A stretch of 64,000 bases of DNA from NCBI RefSeq assembly GCF_002900965.1, contig NZ_PJOM01000004.1:1-64000 (forward strand). The letters are read 5' to 3'. Each line of letters begins with the position of its first letter. Position 1 is the first letter of the stretch. Under the pieces are notes generated by a model, which saw nothing but the letters and a program-made list of their open reading frames with translations, was not told the DNA's origin and did no database searches. Shown here piece after piece: positions 1-8,622 of the stretch. The translations under genes were made by a program, and so were the position numbers. This stretch comes from Pseudotabrizicola formosa. Lineage in GTDB: Bacteria > Pseudomonadota > Alphaproteobacteria > Rhodobacterales > Rhodobacteraceae.

Positions 1-204
1 CGCGTGATCCACAAGATGTACCCTGCCCGCGCCAGACCCAATCCCGCTCTCCATTCTCCGACTCGCCCCATATTGCCTCCAGCCGGACCATGGGCCGCAA
101 ATCTTAAGAAAAACCTCCATCCCCTCCAAGATCACGTTCATCCCCCCGTAAGGACCCGCTGCTAACCTCCGGCAGGACAAAGCTGAGGAGCACACAGAAA
201 CCGC

Positions 205-1803
205 ATGGGTTCACTTGCCGCGAGCGCATCCAACGCAACACAGTCCCCCCTCTCACAAGCAGGGATTGCCAGCCGTGACTCCTTTGCCGAACTTGCCGTG
301 CGTCTGGGGGATGTTCAGGCGGCCGTTCTCGCGCTGCTAGAGCTTTTTGCCGCCCTCGCAGACCATCTGGCGGCGGAAGGTACCGGTCCCGATCCCGTGG
401 CCGAGGCCGATCATGCCGCCCGCACATTGGTGGGTGTGTTGCCAGTCATCTCTGGCGATACCTATATCCGCGCCCTTGGTGAAACCCGCGCCGCCCTGCA
501 TGAGATTGCGCAAGAGGCGCGGTCGCTCAAGGCCTATGCCGCGCTGACCCGGCTCACCGCCGCCTCGTTGCGGGTGGATGTGCTGCAAGCCTATGTGGTC
601 GAGGTGCAGCAGATCGCCGAAGCCGTGCAGGAAAACGCCCAATCGCTGACCGAATGTGTGGAAGTGATCGATCTTGAACGCGGCCCAGCGGTTGCGGCCC
701 AGCGTATGGCGACGACCGGCCTGCAACGCATGCTGGATGAACTGGCTCAGGCCCATGCCGCCAGTGCTGGCCTCGCAAGCGAAGAACGGGCGTTCCGAGC
801 CGATCTGACGCGGCGGATTGATCGGCTGTCGCAAGGGGGGCGGACAGAGATTTCGGCTTTGATTTCCATGGTCCAGTTCGCCGATCAGTTTGCCCAAAGG
901 CTGGAGCATATCGAAACGATCCTGACGTCCGATGTCGACCCTGTCGACACTGCCCCCTTGGCCGCCGCGCTGGAGGCGGCGCTAGTTGCGGATGCGGGTT
1001 CGGTGTGTTCGGCCGCCGTCAACAGCCTTGACCGTCTTGCAAAGCTGGCACGGCGCTCTGCCTTGGTGGATGGGGCGGCGCTTGCGTCCAGCCCGCTTGG
1101 CCGGTTGTTGCAGAGCCGACGGGCCGCCCTGGATTGTGTGCAGCGTTGCAATCAGGAAACTGCGGCCTCGCTGTCCTCGGCAGCGGCGGCCGCGCGCCAG
1201 ATCTCCGGCGCGCTCGCCGGGGCGCAGCGCGAGTTTGATGCCCTGCGCGCCAGCGCCGCCAGCGTCAGCATCGCAGCAACCAACGCCCTGCTGCTGCCCG
1301 GTCGTACCGGCGAAGCACGGCTGCCGCTTGGCGTTCTGGCCAAGGCAGTGCAAGAAAGTTCGGCCGCTTTCCGCGACAAGACTGCCGCTGCCAGCCTGTC
1401 GATCAAGGGTCTGTCAGACGGGTTTGATGGCAGCGTCATCGCCGCGCTGGAACAGGGTCTGGCCGGATTTGATGAATCGGTCCAAACCTCTTCGGCCCGA
1501 ATCGATGCCGCTGATGACAGCCAGCGCCGGATTGCTGCGCTGCTGTCAGATATCGACGTTGCCGTTGCTGCACTGGACCACGCCGCCAAGGACAGTCAGG
1601 CGGCAATGGCCCGTGTTCTGGCCTCGCTGCGCATCCTGCGGAACTCGGCGGCACCGATCAATCATGGGCGGCCCAATCCCGGCAACCTTGAAAAGTTCAT
1701 CTCCATTTACACAATGGCAAGCGAGCGTGAGGTTCATGGCGCTGTGACCGGAATCGCCTTGCCAGAGCCTGAACCAACAGCATCAGAGATCGAATTTTTC
1801 TGA
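205..1803 (+). CDS. Cytoplasmic chemotaxis-like coiled-coil protein, function unknown
   Basis: A 532-residue soluble protein with no signal peptide or membrane span. It is rich in Ala, Ser, Leu, Glu and Gln in long helical stretches that should form coiled coils. Around residues 224-236 the stretch QFADQFAQRLEHI resembles the QFQD-x-x-x-QRLEHI motif found in chemotaxis-associated and MCP-like helical proteins. There is no recognisable sensor domain and no clear MCP hairpin tip, so a receptor role is not established. The ATG at 205 follows GAGGAG, at a rather long spacing of 14 bases. The 204 bases upstream hold no gene I can support. It may be a chemotaxis accessory or scaffold protein; the assignment rests only on composition and this one motif. 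Confidence 0.6.
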   Translation: MGSLAASASNATQSPLSQAGIASRDSFAELAVRLGDVQAAVLALLELFAALADHLAAEGTGPDPVAEADHAARTLVGVLPVISGDTYIRALGETRAALHEIAQEARSLKAYAALTRLTAASLRVDVLQAYVVEVQQIAEAVQENAQSLTECVEVIDLERGPAVAAQRMATTGLQRMLDELAQAHAASAGLASEERAFRADLTRRIDRLSQGGRTEISALISMVQFADQFAQRLEHIETILTSDVDPVDTAPLAAALEAALVADAGSVCSAAVNSLDRLAKLARRSALVDGAALASSPLGRLLQSRRAALDCVQRCNQETAASLSSAAAAARQISGALAGAQREFDALRASAASVSIAATNALLLPGRTGEARLPLGVLAKAVQESSAAFRDKTAAASLSIKGLSDGFDGSVIAALEQGLAGFDESVQTSSARIDAADDSQRRIAALLSDIDVAVAALDHAAKDSQAAMARVLASLRILRNSAAPINHGRPNPGNLEKFISIYTMASEREVHGAVTGIALPEPEPTASEIEFF

Positions 1804-1861
1804 CCCGCTGCTCACGACACGCTGCACAGTCAAGGCCCGTCTAGGCAACCGTGCGGTCGTG

Positions 1862-2875
1862 TCAGATCGTGGCAATCGGGGTCACTGGCGATCCCACCGC
1901 GCCCGGCAACCGCAAGGGCGGTGCCGTCAAAAACACAGCCGTACGCCCGCGCTGTTCCAAGGCACTGGCCAGATCACGCATGTACCACAACTCGGCCAGT
2001 GGCATCCCCAGTTTGAACAGGCAATGGTGGTGCAAGGGCAGCTTGAAACAGCAATCATCCGGGGTCAGATGCGGATTTTCCACCGCATAATTATCTGCCG
2101 CAATCGCAGCGATCCGGCTGTCGCTGATCCAGCGTTTCAACGCGTCATCTGTTCCGTCAAGCACTGCGCCAAACCGGTCCAGTGCCGCCGGATCGGGTGC
2201 TGACTGCATGTCCAGCAAAGCCTCGGCATATCCGGTGCGCAGCATGACGATATCGCCCTGCCGCACCTCAACCTGCTGCGCTGCCATCACCGCCTGCAGA
2301 TCATTCAGCCCGACACTCCGCCGCTCTGGCCCAAAAGCGCGCAGCAGATCAATTAGCACTCCGCGTCCCTGCACCCCGCTTTCCGCCATTCCCGCTACCG
2401 AAAGATGTCGGGCAAAAGACCCGTGCACGCTGCCATCGGTCTGGCCTTCAATGTCGGAACCGGCCCGGAACCCGTTGTAATAGACCGCTTCGCTCACGCC
2501 GTCGCCATCCGCGTCGAAGAGCGCACCGACATGGGCCAACGAATCCCATTGCGTTGAATACTGGGTGGACAGCAGCACCTGATCGTCGCTCAGCACATCC
2601 TGCAGCCCCGCCGCCACGTTTTCGAGCGGATAGTTGATATAGGGCGTATCGCCCAGAAACGTCGGCTGCAGGCGTGGCGGTTTGCGGCGCGGGTGGATCG
2701 AGACGGTGCCGGGGATGTCCAGCGGCAATGACAGGCAAAAAACCAGCCCTTCCCGGATTTCCTTTGCCGCTGCAAGCCGCTGCGCAGCACCGATATGGTT
2801 CAGCGTGCCCAGTTCATCCTGTGGGCCGAACCGGCCCCAGTTTGACCCTTCGGGGCTGTTCTTCCACCGCTTCAT
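1862..2875 (-). CDS. Cyclase-family hydrolase (kynurenine formamidase-like fold)
   Basis: A 337-residue protein of the cyclase / arylformamidase superfamily (PF04199), soluble metal-dependent hydrolases that open amide or lactone bonds. The N-terminus (GRFGPQDELGTLNHI) is typical of the roughly 330-residue bacterial cyclase subfamily. The metal-binding region is STQWDSLAH (residues 107-115). It keeps the Asp and final His of the family motif but has Gln where the short formamidases have the first His. It is divergent from the carboxylate-carrier operon starting at 3067, with 190 bp between them that would hold both promoters. The substrate is unknown; the neighbours (muconolactone isomerase, enol-lactone hydrolase) suggest a ring-cleavage or lactone intermediate. 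Confidence 0.82.
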   Translation of the reverse strand: MKRWKNSPEGSNWGRFGPQDELGTLNHIGAAQRLAAAKEIREGLVFCLSLPLDIPGTVSIHPRRKPPRLQPTFLGDTPYINYPLENVAAGLQDVLSDDQVLLSTQYSTQWDSLAHVGALFDADGDGVSEAVYYNGFRAGSDIEGQTDGSVHGSFARHLSVAGMAESGVQGRGVLIDLLRAFGPERRSVGLNDLQAVMAAQQVEVRQGDIVMLRTGYAEALLDMQSAPDPAALDRFGAVLDGTDDALKRWISDSRIAAIAADNYAVENPHLTPDDCCFKLPLHHHCLFKLGMPLAELWYMRDLASALEQRGRTAVFLTAPPLRLPGAVGSPVTPIATI

Positions 2876-2995
2876 TCCATCCCCCGTTTTGCCTTCTCAA
2901 CCGTTCCGCGCTCTCGGCAGTCCACAGGTGGCGCACATCACTGATATGACCCGCGACGCAAGGCTTGCGCAACCACATCCATCGCAATTTATGCG

Positions 2996-3061
2996 TTGAC
3001 AATATAACTACGAAGGTTTGATAAGCAATACATATAAGGTTCGGGGAAACCTTCGGAGGAG
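2996..3061 (+). promoter_or_regulatory. Promoter-like box and inverted repeat in the atoE leader
   Basis: A TTGACA hexamer lies at 2996-3001, followed by AT-rich DNA with only a weak -10 candidate. The 9-bp arms CGAAGGTTT (3011-3019) and AAACCTTCG (3047-3055) form a perfect inverted repeat. The right arm directly touches the ribosome binding site GGAGGAG just upstream of the ATG at 3067. The pair could be a transcription-factor operator or a leader stem that affects ribosome access. The symmetry is seen; the role is inferred. Confidence 0.45.
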
Positions 3062-3066
3062 AACAG

Positions 3067-4392
3067 ATGAACGCGATCGCCAATTTTTTCATGCGGATCA
3101 TGAGCCGCTATATGCCCGACCCTTTGGTCGTGGCCATTATCCTGACCGCATTGACCGTTGTCTTTGCGGTGCTGAGCCAGGGCACCGGTGTTCTGGAAGC
3201 CACGCAGTACTGGGGCGACAATTTCTGGAGCCTGCTGGCCTTCACCATGCAGATGACCATCATCCTGCTGGCCGGCTACATTCTGGCACGGACGCCGCTG
3301 GTCAACTGGCTGATGGACAAGCTGATTGCCCCGGTTACCACCCCGCGCGGCGCCGTCATTGCCGCAACCATGATCGCAGGTGTCGCCACCTGGTTGAACT
3401 GGGGCTTTGGTCTGGTCATCGGCACGTTGATCGCGCAGAAACTGGGCCACAAGGTCAAGGGGCTGCACTATCCGCTCGTCATCGCGGCGGGCTATTCCGG
3501 CTTTGCCATCTATGGCATCGGCCTGTCTGGCTCGGTCCCCTTGCTGATCAACACGCCGGGACATTTTCTGGAGGAGACCATTGGTCTGATTCCACTGAGC
3601 GAGACGATCTTTTCGCCCATCATGCTGATCACCAGCGCGTTTATCGTGCTGACCTTGCCCTTCTTCAACGCCATGCTGCTGCCGAAAAACCCGGCGGATA
3701 TCAAGGAGGTGGCGGCCAATGAGCAAGCGCGCGTAACCCAACCCGACACCGCCCGCGACTCGGTTGCCGAAAAGCTGAACAACAGCGCCATCATCGGCGT
3801 CGGTACCGGCCTGTTTGGGGTGCTGTATACCGGGCTGTACCTTTGGAACGGTGGAGCCATCACGCTGAACTTCGTCAACACCTTGTTCCTGTTTCTTGGC
3901 ATCCTGCTGTTTGTCACCCCCAACCGCTTTCTGGCGGCCCTGACGGACGGGGTGAAGATCTTGGGGGGTGTGATTATTCAATACCCGTTCTACGCCGGCA
4001 TTCTTGGCATCCTGTCCGGATCCGGCCTGATCGTGACCTTCGCCAGCTGGTTTGTTAGCATATCGACCGCCGAAACGCTGCCGATCTGGTCATTCATTTC
4101 GGCCGGCCTGATCAACATCTTCGTGCCTTCGGGTGGCGGTCAGTGGGTCATTCAGGGCCCGGTGATGATGGAAGCCGCCCGCCAGCTGGGCGCGCCAATC
4201 CCTGCCACCGCCGTGGCCGTGCAGATCGGCGACCAGTGGACCAACATGGTGCAACCGTTCTGGCTGTTGCCCGCCCTTGCGATCTCGGGGCTGAAGCTGC
4301 GCGACATCATGGGCTATATGGTGCTGATCCTGATCTATCTGGGTGTGATCTTCGGTGCTGCCGTCGCGATCTGGGGCCAAATGGGGGCCTGA
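3067..4392 (+). CDS. atoE: AtoE-family short-chain fatty acid / carboxylate transporter
   Basis: A 441-residue inner-membrane protein with about a dozen hydrophobic segments, matching the AtoE short-chain fatty acid transporter family in length and in its N-terminal segment (ADP-like MSRYMPDPLVVAIIL start). It should import a small carboxylate. Conserved-looking stretches include GFGLVIGTL, GHFLEE and FVPSGGGQW, the last typical of this carrier superfamily. The start at 3067 has a strong GGAGGAG site five bases upstream. It is the first gene of a tight operon with a YciI protein, a muconolactone isomerase-like protein and an SDR, so the imported acid is probably the substrate of that pathway rather than acetoacetate. 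The substrate remains open. Confidence 0.85.
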   Translation: MNAIANFFMRIMSRYMPDPLVVAIILTALTVVFAVLSQGTGVLEATQYWGDNFWSLLAFTMQMTIILLAGYILARTPLVNWLMDKLIAPVTTPRGAVIAATMIAGVATWLNWGFGLVIGTLIAQKLGHKVKGLHYPLVIAAGYSGFAIYGIGLSGSVPLLINTPGHFLEETIGLIPLSETIFSPIMLITSAFIVLTLPFFNAMLLPKNPADIKEVAANEQARVTQPDTARDSVAEKLNNSAIIGVGTGLFGVLYTGLYLWNGGAITLNFVNTLFLFLGILLFVTPNRFLAALTDGVKILGGVIIQYPFYAGILGILSGSGLIVTFASWFVSISTAETLPIWSFISAGLINIFVPSGGGQWVIQGPVMMEAARQLGAPIPATAVAVQIGDQWTNMVQPFWLLPALAISGLKLRDIMGYMVLILIYLGVIFGAAVAIWGQMGA

Positions 4393-4396
4393 CCAG

Positions 4397-4702
4397 ATGC
4401 CATACATGATCGAAACCTACGACAAAGCCGAAGCCGGAGACCTGCGTCTCCGGCTTCGGCCCGCGCATCTGGAGTATCTGGAGGCAAACCGCCACCTGTT
4501 GCTGGCCTGCGGTGCCAAGTTGTCAGATGACGGGCGCGCGGCAAGTGGTGGATTGTACCTTGTCGCACTCGAAACCCGTGCCGAGGCAGAGGCATTCATC
4601 GCCGCCGATCCCTTCCATCAGGGCGATTTGTTTGACCGGGTGGTCATCACCCGCTGGCGACAGGCCTATCTGGACAGGCGCAACACATTGGAAGAAGGCT
4701 GA
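4397..4702 (+). CDS. YciI-family protein
   Basis: A 101-residue protein of the YciI / YCII-related family (ferredoxin-like fold with a conserved His and Asp). The family includes 5-chloromuconolactone dehalogenase. The typical N-terminus (YDK followed by LRLRLRPAHLEYLE) and the FIAADPFHQGDLFD segment are present. I chose the ATG at 4397, five bases after the atoE stop; the earlier GTG at 4355 lies inside atoE and adds no family-like sequence. The only base between this stop and the next ATG (4704) is at 4703, so the genes are surely co-transcribed. Codons 11-22 form a perfect 15-bp hairpin (4427-4460). A role in removing a leaving group or isomerising a lactone is an inference from the family and the muconolactone isomerase next door. 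Confidence 0.85.
   Translation: MPYMIETYDKAEAGDLRLRLRPAHLEYLEANRHLLLACGAKLSDDGRAASGGLYLVALETRAEAEAFIAADPFHQGDLFDRVVITRWRQAYLDRRNTLEEG
4427..4460 (+). repeat. Perfect 15-bp hairpin inside the YciI coding sequence
   Basis: The left arm at 4427-4441 (starts GCCGAAGCC) and the right arm at 4446-4460 (ends GGCTTCGGC) are exactly complementary around the tetraloop CTGC. It lies 30 bases into the YciI gene, just after the atoE stop, and has no following T run, so it is not an ordinary terminator. On the mRNA it would be very stable. It could protect the 3' end of a processed atoE message or slow translation of the downstream genes. Confidence 0.7.
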
Positions 4703-4703
4703 C

Positions 4704-4994
4704 ATGCTGTATCAGGTAGAGATGACCGTTCTGCTGCCCGCTGACATGGACGAAGCGCAGGCGGCAGAAATCAAGGCGCGGGAAAAGGCCTATGCACAGG
4801 ATCTTCAGTGTCAGGGTATCTGGCGCCACCTGTGGCGGGTGGCAGGCAGCTACAGCAACCTGTCGATCTTTGATTGCCGCGACAACGCCCATCTGCACGA
4901 GGTGTTGACCGGCCTGCCGCTGTACCAGTGGATGAAGATCACCGTCGCACCGCTGTGCCGTCACCCCTCCTCAATCCATGAGGATGACCGATGA
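4704..4994 (+). CDS. catC: Muconolactone delta-isomerase-like protein
   Basis: A 96-residue protein, the standard length for muconolactone isomerase (PF02426), which moves the double bond of muconolactone to give 3-oxoadipate enol-lactone in the catechol branch of the beta-ketoadipate pathway. The MLYQVEMTV start, the E-x-K-A-R-E-K-A-like helix (residues 28-34), GIWRHLWRVAG and LPLYQWMKITVAPL segments are typical. I start at the ATG at 4704; the longer upstream reading frame overlaps YciI. It overlaps the SDR start by the ATGA at 4991. An enol-lactone hydrolase (5721-6506), the next step of that pathway, lies close by on the other strand. No catA or catB is seen, so the true substrate may be a related lactone. 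Confidence 0.85.
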   Translation: MLYQVEMTVLLPADMDEAQAAEIKAREKAYAQDLQCQGIWRHLWRVAGSYSNLSIFDCRDNAHLHEVLTGLPLYQWMKITVAPLCRHPSSIHEDDR

Positions 4995-5707
4995 CCCAGA
5001 CCGCCGTCATCACCGGCGGCGCGGGCGGAATCGGCGCGGCCATCACCGCACGACTGGCCGCTGACGGGTTCCGCACCGTGGTGCTGGACACCGCTGACCC
5101 CGAAATCCGCCCCGACCGCTTCGTCCAGGTCGACCTGTCCGATGCCGAGGCGACGCGCGCCGTCACGGCAGACCTGGTCGCCACGGAAAGTGTCACCTGT
5201 CTGGTCAACAATGTCGGCATCGTCGCCCCCGGCCCGCTGGAAGCCGTGGATCTGGACGAATTTGACCATTTGTTCCATGTGAACCTGCGCGCCTCGCTGA
5301 TCTGCGCGCAGGCCTTTGTGCCCGGCATGAAGGCGGCAGGCAGCGGGCGCATTGTGATGAACACCAGCCGGGTCACCTTGGGCAAGGAACAGCGCACGCT
5401 CTACAGCGCCACCAAGGGGGCAGCGCAGGCCATGGCCCGGACCTGGGCGCTGGAACTGGCCTCCAGCGGTATCACCGTGAACTGCGTTGCCCCCGGACCC
5501 ATAGGCACGGCAGCGTTCTGGGCCAACAATCCCCCGGATGCGCCTCTGACCCGCCAGATCATCGACAAAGTGCCCTTGCGCCGCATGGGCCAGCCCGAAG
5601 ATGTGGCCAATGCGGTGGCGTTCTTCTGCGCGGCCGCATCGGGGTTCGTTACAGGACAGACCCTGTTTGTCTGCGGCGGCGTTACGGTGGGCTTGGGCGG
5701 GGCCTGA
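4991..5707 (+). CDS. Short-chain dehydrogenase/reductase
   Basis: A 238-residue classical SDR that should use NAD(H) or NADP(H) to oxidise or reduce an alcohol/ketone. The cofactor motif TGGAGGIG is at residues 8-15. A NNVG variant of NNAG is at 73-76, the catalytic Ser is near 126, and the YSATK box gives Tyr138 and Lys142. The C-terminal GFVTGQTLFVCGG is the usual SDR ending. It starts at the ATGA overlap with the isomerase gene and is the last gene of the atoE operon. The stop codon lies inside an inverted repeat shared with the convergent gene. The specific substrate cannot be read from the sequence. Confidence 0.9.
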   Translation: MTQTAVITGGAGGIGAAITARLAADGFRTVVLDTADPEIRPDRFVQVDLSDAEATRAVTADLVATESVTCLVNNVGIVAPGPLEAVDLDEFDHLFHVNLRASLICAQAFVPGMKAAGSGRIVMNTSRVTLGKEQRTLYSATKGAAQAMARTWALELASSGITVNCVAPGPIGTAAFWANNPPDAPLTRQIIDKVPLRRMGQPEDVANAVAFFCAAASGFVTGQTLFVCGGVTVGLGGA

Positions 5708-5727
5708 TGGCCCCACCCCTTCAGGCC
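5701..5727. terminator. Inverted repeat between convergent genes, possible shared terminator
   Basis: GGCCTGA (5701-5707) and TCAGGCC (5721-5727) form a perfect 7-bp inverted repeat with a 13-base loop. Each arm contains the stop codon of one convergent gene. There is no T run, so termination strength is uncertain. Confidence 0.4.
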
Positions 5728-6506
5728 AGAAGCTGCGTCAGCAATGCCACAAACCGGTCTGGCTGCTCCACGCATGGCAGATGCCCCGCATCGGCAATTT
5801 CGACAAACTGCGCCCCGGCAATCTGCTCTGCCATGGCACGCACTAGCGCTGGCGGTGTCGATGCATCGTCACGCCCCACCACCACCAGCGTTTTCGCCCG
5901 AATGCGCGAAAGATCCGCAGTATAATCGGCATCGCGGATCGCGGCACAAACGTCGGCATAGCCCTGCGCCGGTGTCCGCTCCAGCATCATGCGCCACATC
6001 TGGAAATCGGGCGTCGTTGCATAGCCGGGGGCAAACCAACGTGACAGGATGGCATCGGAAATCGACGCGATGCCATTGTCCAGCACCGCAGCAATTCGGG
6101 GGTTCCAAAGCTCGGGTGAGCCGATCCTGGCCGCCGTATCCGCCAGCACCAGATGCGGCATGGCCTGCGCCCGGCGCAGCGTAAGGCGCTGCATGATCAG
6201 CCCGCCCACGGACAGGCCGACGCCCGCAAAACGGGTGATCTCCAGATGATCCAGCAGCATCTCCACATCATCGGCCATGGTCTCGATGCTCGGTGAAGTA
6301 CGCGCGACGCTCAGCCCATGCCCGCGCTTGTCATGCCGCAAGATACCCCAGTCAGCCGGCAGTCGCGCGCAGACCCGGTCCCAGACCCGCAGGTCAGTGC
6401 CAAGCGAATTGGCAAAGACCAGCACAGGGGCCTCTCCCTGCGCAGGACGATAGCCATAATGCACGCCTTGCAGCGCGCCGAACTCTTCTACACTCATCGG
6501 CGTCAC
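5721..6506 (-). CDS. pcaD: 3-oxoadipate enol-lactonase-like alpha/beta hydrolase
   Basis: A 261-residue alpha/beta hydrolase resembling PcaD/CatD, which hydrolyses 3-oxoadipate enol-lactone to 3-oxoadipate. NSLGTDLRVWD (residues 34-44) and HDKRGHGLS are family hallmarks. The nucleophile is Ser99 in GLSVGG, the acid Asp213 or Asp214 in GRDD, and the base His242 in ADAGHLP. The GTG at 6506 is preferred: GGAGGG sits seven bases upstream and the GTGA overlaps the LysR stop. The ATG at 6497 is an alternative. It is co-transcribed with the upstream LysR gene, which probably controls this cluster. The pathway role is inferred from the muconolactone isomerase on the opposite strand. Confidence 0.82.
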   Translation of the reverse strand: MTPMSVEEFGALQGVHYGYRPAQGEAPVLVFANSLGTDLRVWDRVCARLPADWGILRHDKRGHGLSVARTSPSIETMADDVEMLLDHLEITRFAGVGLSVGGLIMQRLTLRRAQAMPHLVLADTAARIGSPELWNPRIAAVLDNGIASISDAILSRWFAPGYATTPDFQMWRMMLERTPAQGYADVCAAIRDADYTADLSRIRAKTLVVVGRDDASTPPALVRAMAEQIAGAQFVEIADAGHLPCVEQPDRFVALLTQLLA

Positions 6507-7414
6507 GTCGCGATCCCTCCGTCGAAAACGTCTCTAATACTGGCCAAAAACAGGTTCAGCGGCGGGCTTTCCCTGTCGGCCCGGTAAATCAGCGCGATCG
6601 GCGCCGTCCGCGAGGTGCCCCGCAACGGGCGGTAGACCACTCCGGGCAACAGCGCATGCCGCATGGCCTCCGGCACGATCGCCACGCCAAGCCCGGCCCC
6701 GACCAAAGAGACAATGGCCGCAAACTGCGGCGCACGGTGAACGATATTAGGGGTCACCCCCGCCTCGGCCCAGGCGGCATGGGCGGCCGCTGAAAAACCG
6801 GTGTTCGGCGGCAAATGGGTCGCGATGAAATCGGCCCCATTCAGATCGGCAAGCGAAACTTCCTCCGCGCCAGCAAGTTCATGGGTTTCAGGCAGCGCGA
6901 TCCACAAGGCCTCGTGATGCAGGGTGTGCGCCACGACATCGGGCGGAATATCAGGATAGGGCAGCCGCACCAGCCCCACATCCAGGTTGCCGGCGGCGAC
7001 CTCTGGAAACTGGCGGTCCAGATCCATCATCACCAGCCGCAGGTCGATCTGGGCTGCACGGCCGCGGAAATCGGTCAGAATCCGTGTCAACACGCCATTG
7101 AAAGCGACCGCACCGACATAGCCCAGCGACAGCTCTCCCAAAATCCCGCGCCCGGCGCGCAGGGCGACGTCCTCGGCGCGCCGGGCATGGCGCACAACCG
7201 CCCGGGCATCGGGCAGAATCAGCGCGCCTGCAGGCGAAATCGACACCCGGCGCCGGGTCCGATCAAACAGAAGAGCCCCGACAATTTCTTCCATTTGTTT
7301 CAGATGCTGGGTAAGCTGCGGCTGAGACACGCCAAGCCGGGCTGCCGCCCGCCCGAAATGCAGCTCTTCGGCCAGAACGCACAGCAATTCATAATGCTTC
7401 AGCGTCAGCAACAC
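6503..7414 (-). CDS. LysR-family transcriptional regulator
   Basis: A LysR-type regulator of about 303 residues. The N-terminal winged helix (LKHYELLCVLAEELHFGRAAARLGV, read in pieces) uses LGVSQPQLTQHL as its recognition region; the co-inducer domain follows from about residue 90. I start at the GTG at 7414, which gives the standard LysR beginning with AAGGA just upstream. A TTG at 7411 is equally possible, and a TTG at 7483 would add 23 atypical residues. The stop overlaps the enol-lactonase start. It likely senses an intermediate of the lactone pathway and may also act on the divergent operon beginning at 7601. Confidence 0.88.
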   Translation of the reverse strand: MLLTLKHYELLCVLAEELHFGRAAARLGVSQPQLTQHLKQMEEIVGALLFDRTRRRVSISPAGALILPDARAVVRHARRAEDVALRAGRGILGELSLGYVGAVAFNGVLTRILTDFRGRAAQIDLRLVMMDLDRQFPEVAAGNLDVGLVRLPYPDIPPDVVAHTLHHEALWIALPETHELAGAEEVSLADLNGADFIATHLPPNTGFSAAAHAAWAEAGVTPNIVHRAPQFAAIVSLVGAGLGVAIVPEAMRHALLPGVVYRPLRGTSRTAPIALIYRADRESPPLNLFLASIRDVFDGGIAT

Positions 7415-7600
7415 ATTTCCTTTTCTAATCACTGAATGGTTTATATCAGAAAAAATGATAAGCGGCGGTGCAGTAAAATGCAACAGCCTGCCGGCATCTA
7501 GGGCTTTTGAAGCGCCCGTCCGTCACCAAATCGTCACTTGCACGATATCTGGCTGTGACATGCGGCTGCTAGGCGACCTCCAGTTGAAAAGGAGATCGCC

Positions 7601-8554
7601 ATGACCATCCGCACCATCCTGACCGCAACCGCCTTGACCTGCGTTGTCGCCTTCCCCGCCGCCGCCGAATTCGCGCTGGATCAGCGCTACACCGACGCGG
7701 ACGGCGACATGATTGCCGATATTCCGACCGACCCTGCCCAGTTGGTAGACCCTGACACGTTGATCTTTGCCTATACTCCGGTCGAAGATCCGGCCGTCTA
7801 TGCCGAAGCCTGGGCCGATTTCATCACCCATATGGAAACCGTTACCGGCAAGACCGTGCAGTTCTTCCCGATCAACAGCAACGCCGCCCAGATCGAGGCG
7901 ATGCGCGCGGGCCGTCTGCATATTTCCGGCTTCAACACCGGGTCGAACCCGCTGGCCGTGGCCTGTGCGGGGTTCCGCCCCTTTGCGATGATGGCCGCCG
8001 CCGATGGAAGCTTTGGCTATGAGATGGAGTTCATCACCCATCCGGAATCGGGCATCACGTCAGTGGAGGACATCAAGGGCCGCACCATGGCCTTTACGGC
8101 GGAAACCTCGAACTCCGGCTTCAAGGCACCGTCGGCCCTGCTGGCGTCGACCTACAACATGGTCGCCGGCACCGACTTTACCCCGGCATTTTCAGGCGCA
8201 CATGACAATTCCATCCTTGGTGTCGCCAACAAGGATTATGACGCTGCCGCAATTGCCAACTCGGTTATGGCCCGAATGATCGAACGCGACGTGATCAAGG
8301 CCGACCAGGTCGTCAGCATCTACAAATCCGATACCTTCCCGACCACAGGGTATGGCGTTGCCCATAACCTGACGCCGGACCTGCAGGACAAGATCCGTGA
8401 CGGGTTCTTCAGCTTTGACTGGGCCGGCACCAGCCTTGAGGCAGAATTCGGTAAATCGGGGGAGTCGCAGTTCATTCCGATCACGTTCAAGGACAACTGG
8501 ACTGTCGTGCGCGAAATCGACGCGGCAATGGGTGTTGAATACACCTGCCAGTGA
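7601..8554 (+). CDS. phnD: Phosphonate-type ABC transporter substrate-binding protein
   Basis: A 317-residue periplasmic binding protein of the PhnD family (phosphate/phosphite/phosphonate). A cleavable signal peptide covers residues 1-22, ending AAA before EFALDQ. The body shows the family features: LIFAYTPVEDP, the SGFNTGSNPLAVACAGF ligand-region segment, the S-N-SGFKAPSALL stretch and GAHDNSILGV. GGAGATCG precedes the ATG at 7601. It heads the operon phnD-phnC-phnE-phnE. No C-P lyase or phosphonatase gene is in the window, so the ligand (phosphonate, phosphite or another organic phosphorus compound) is open. Confidence 0.9.
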   Translation: MTIRTILTATALTCVVAFPAAAEFALDQRYTDADGDMIADIPTDPAQLVDPDTLIFAYTPVEDPAVYAEAWADFITHMETVTGKTVQFFPINSNAAQIEAMRAGRLHISGFNTGSNPLAVACAGFRPFAMMAAADGSFGYEMEFITHPESGITSVEDIKGRTMAFTAETSNSGFKAPSALLASTYNMVAGTDFTPAFSGAHDNSILGVANKDYDAAAIANSVMARMIERDVIKADQVVSIYKSDTFPTTGYGVAHNLTPDLQDKIRDGFFSFDWAGTSLEAEFGKSGESQFIPITFKDNWTVVREIDAAMGVEYTCQ

Positions 8555-8622
8555 CCGACTGACAGACCTTGATGCGGGCGGAGATTTCCGCCCGCATCCT
8601 GCATTTCTGCCAAGGACATCCC

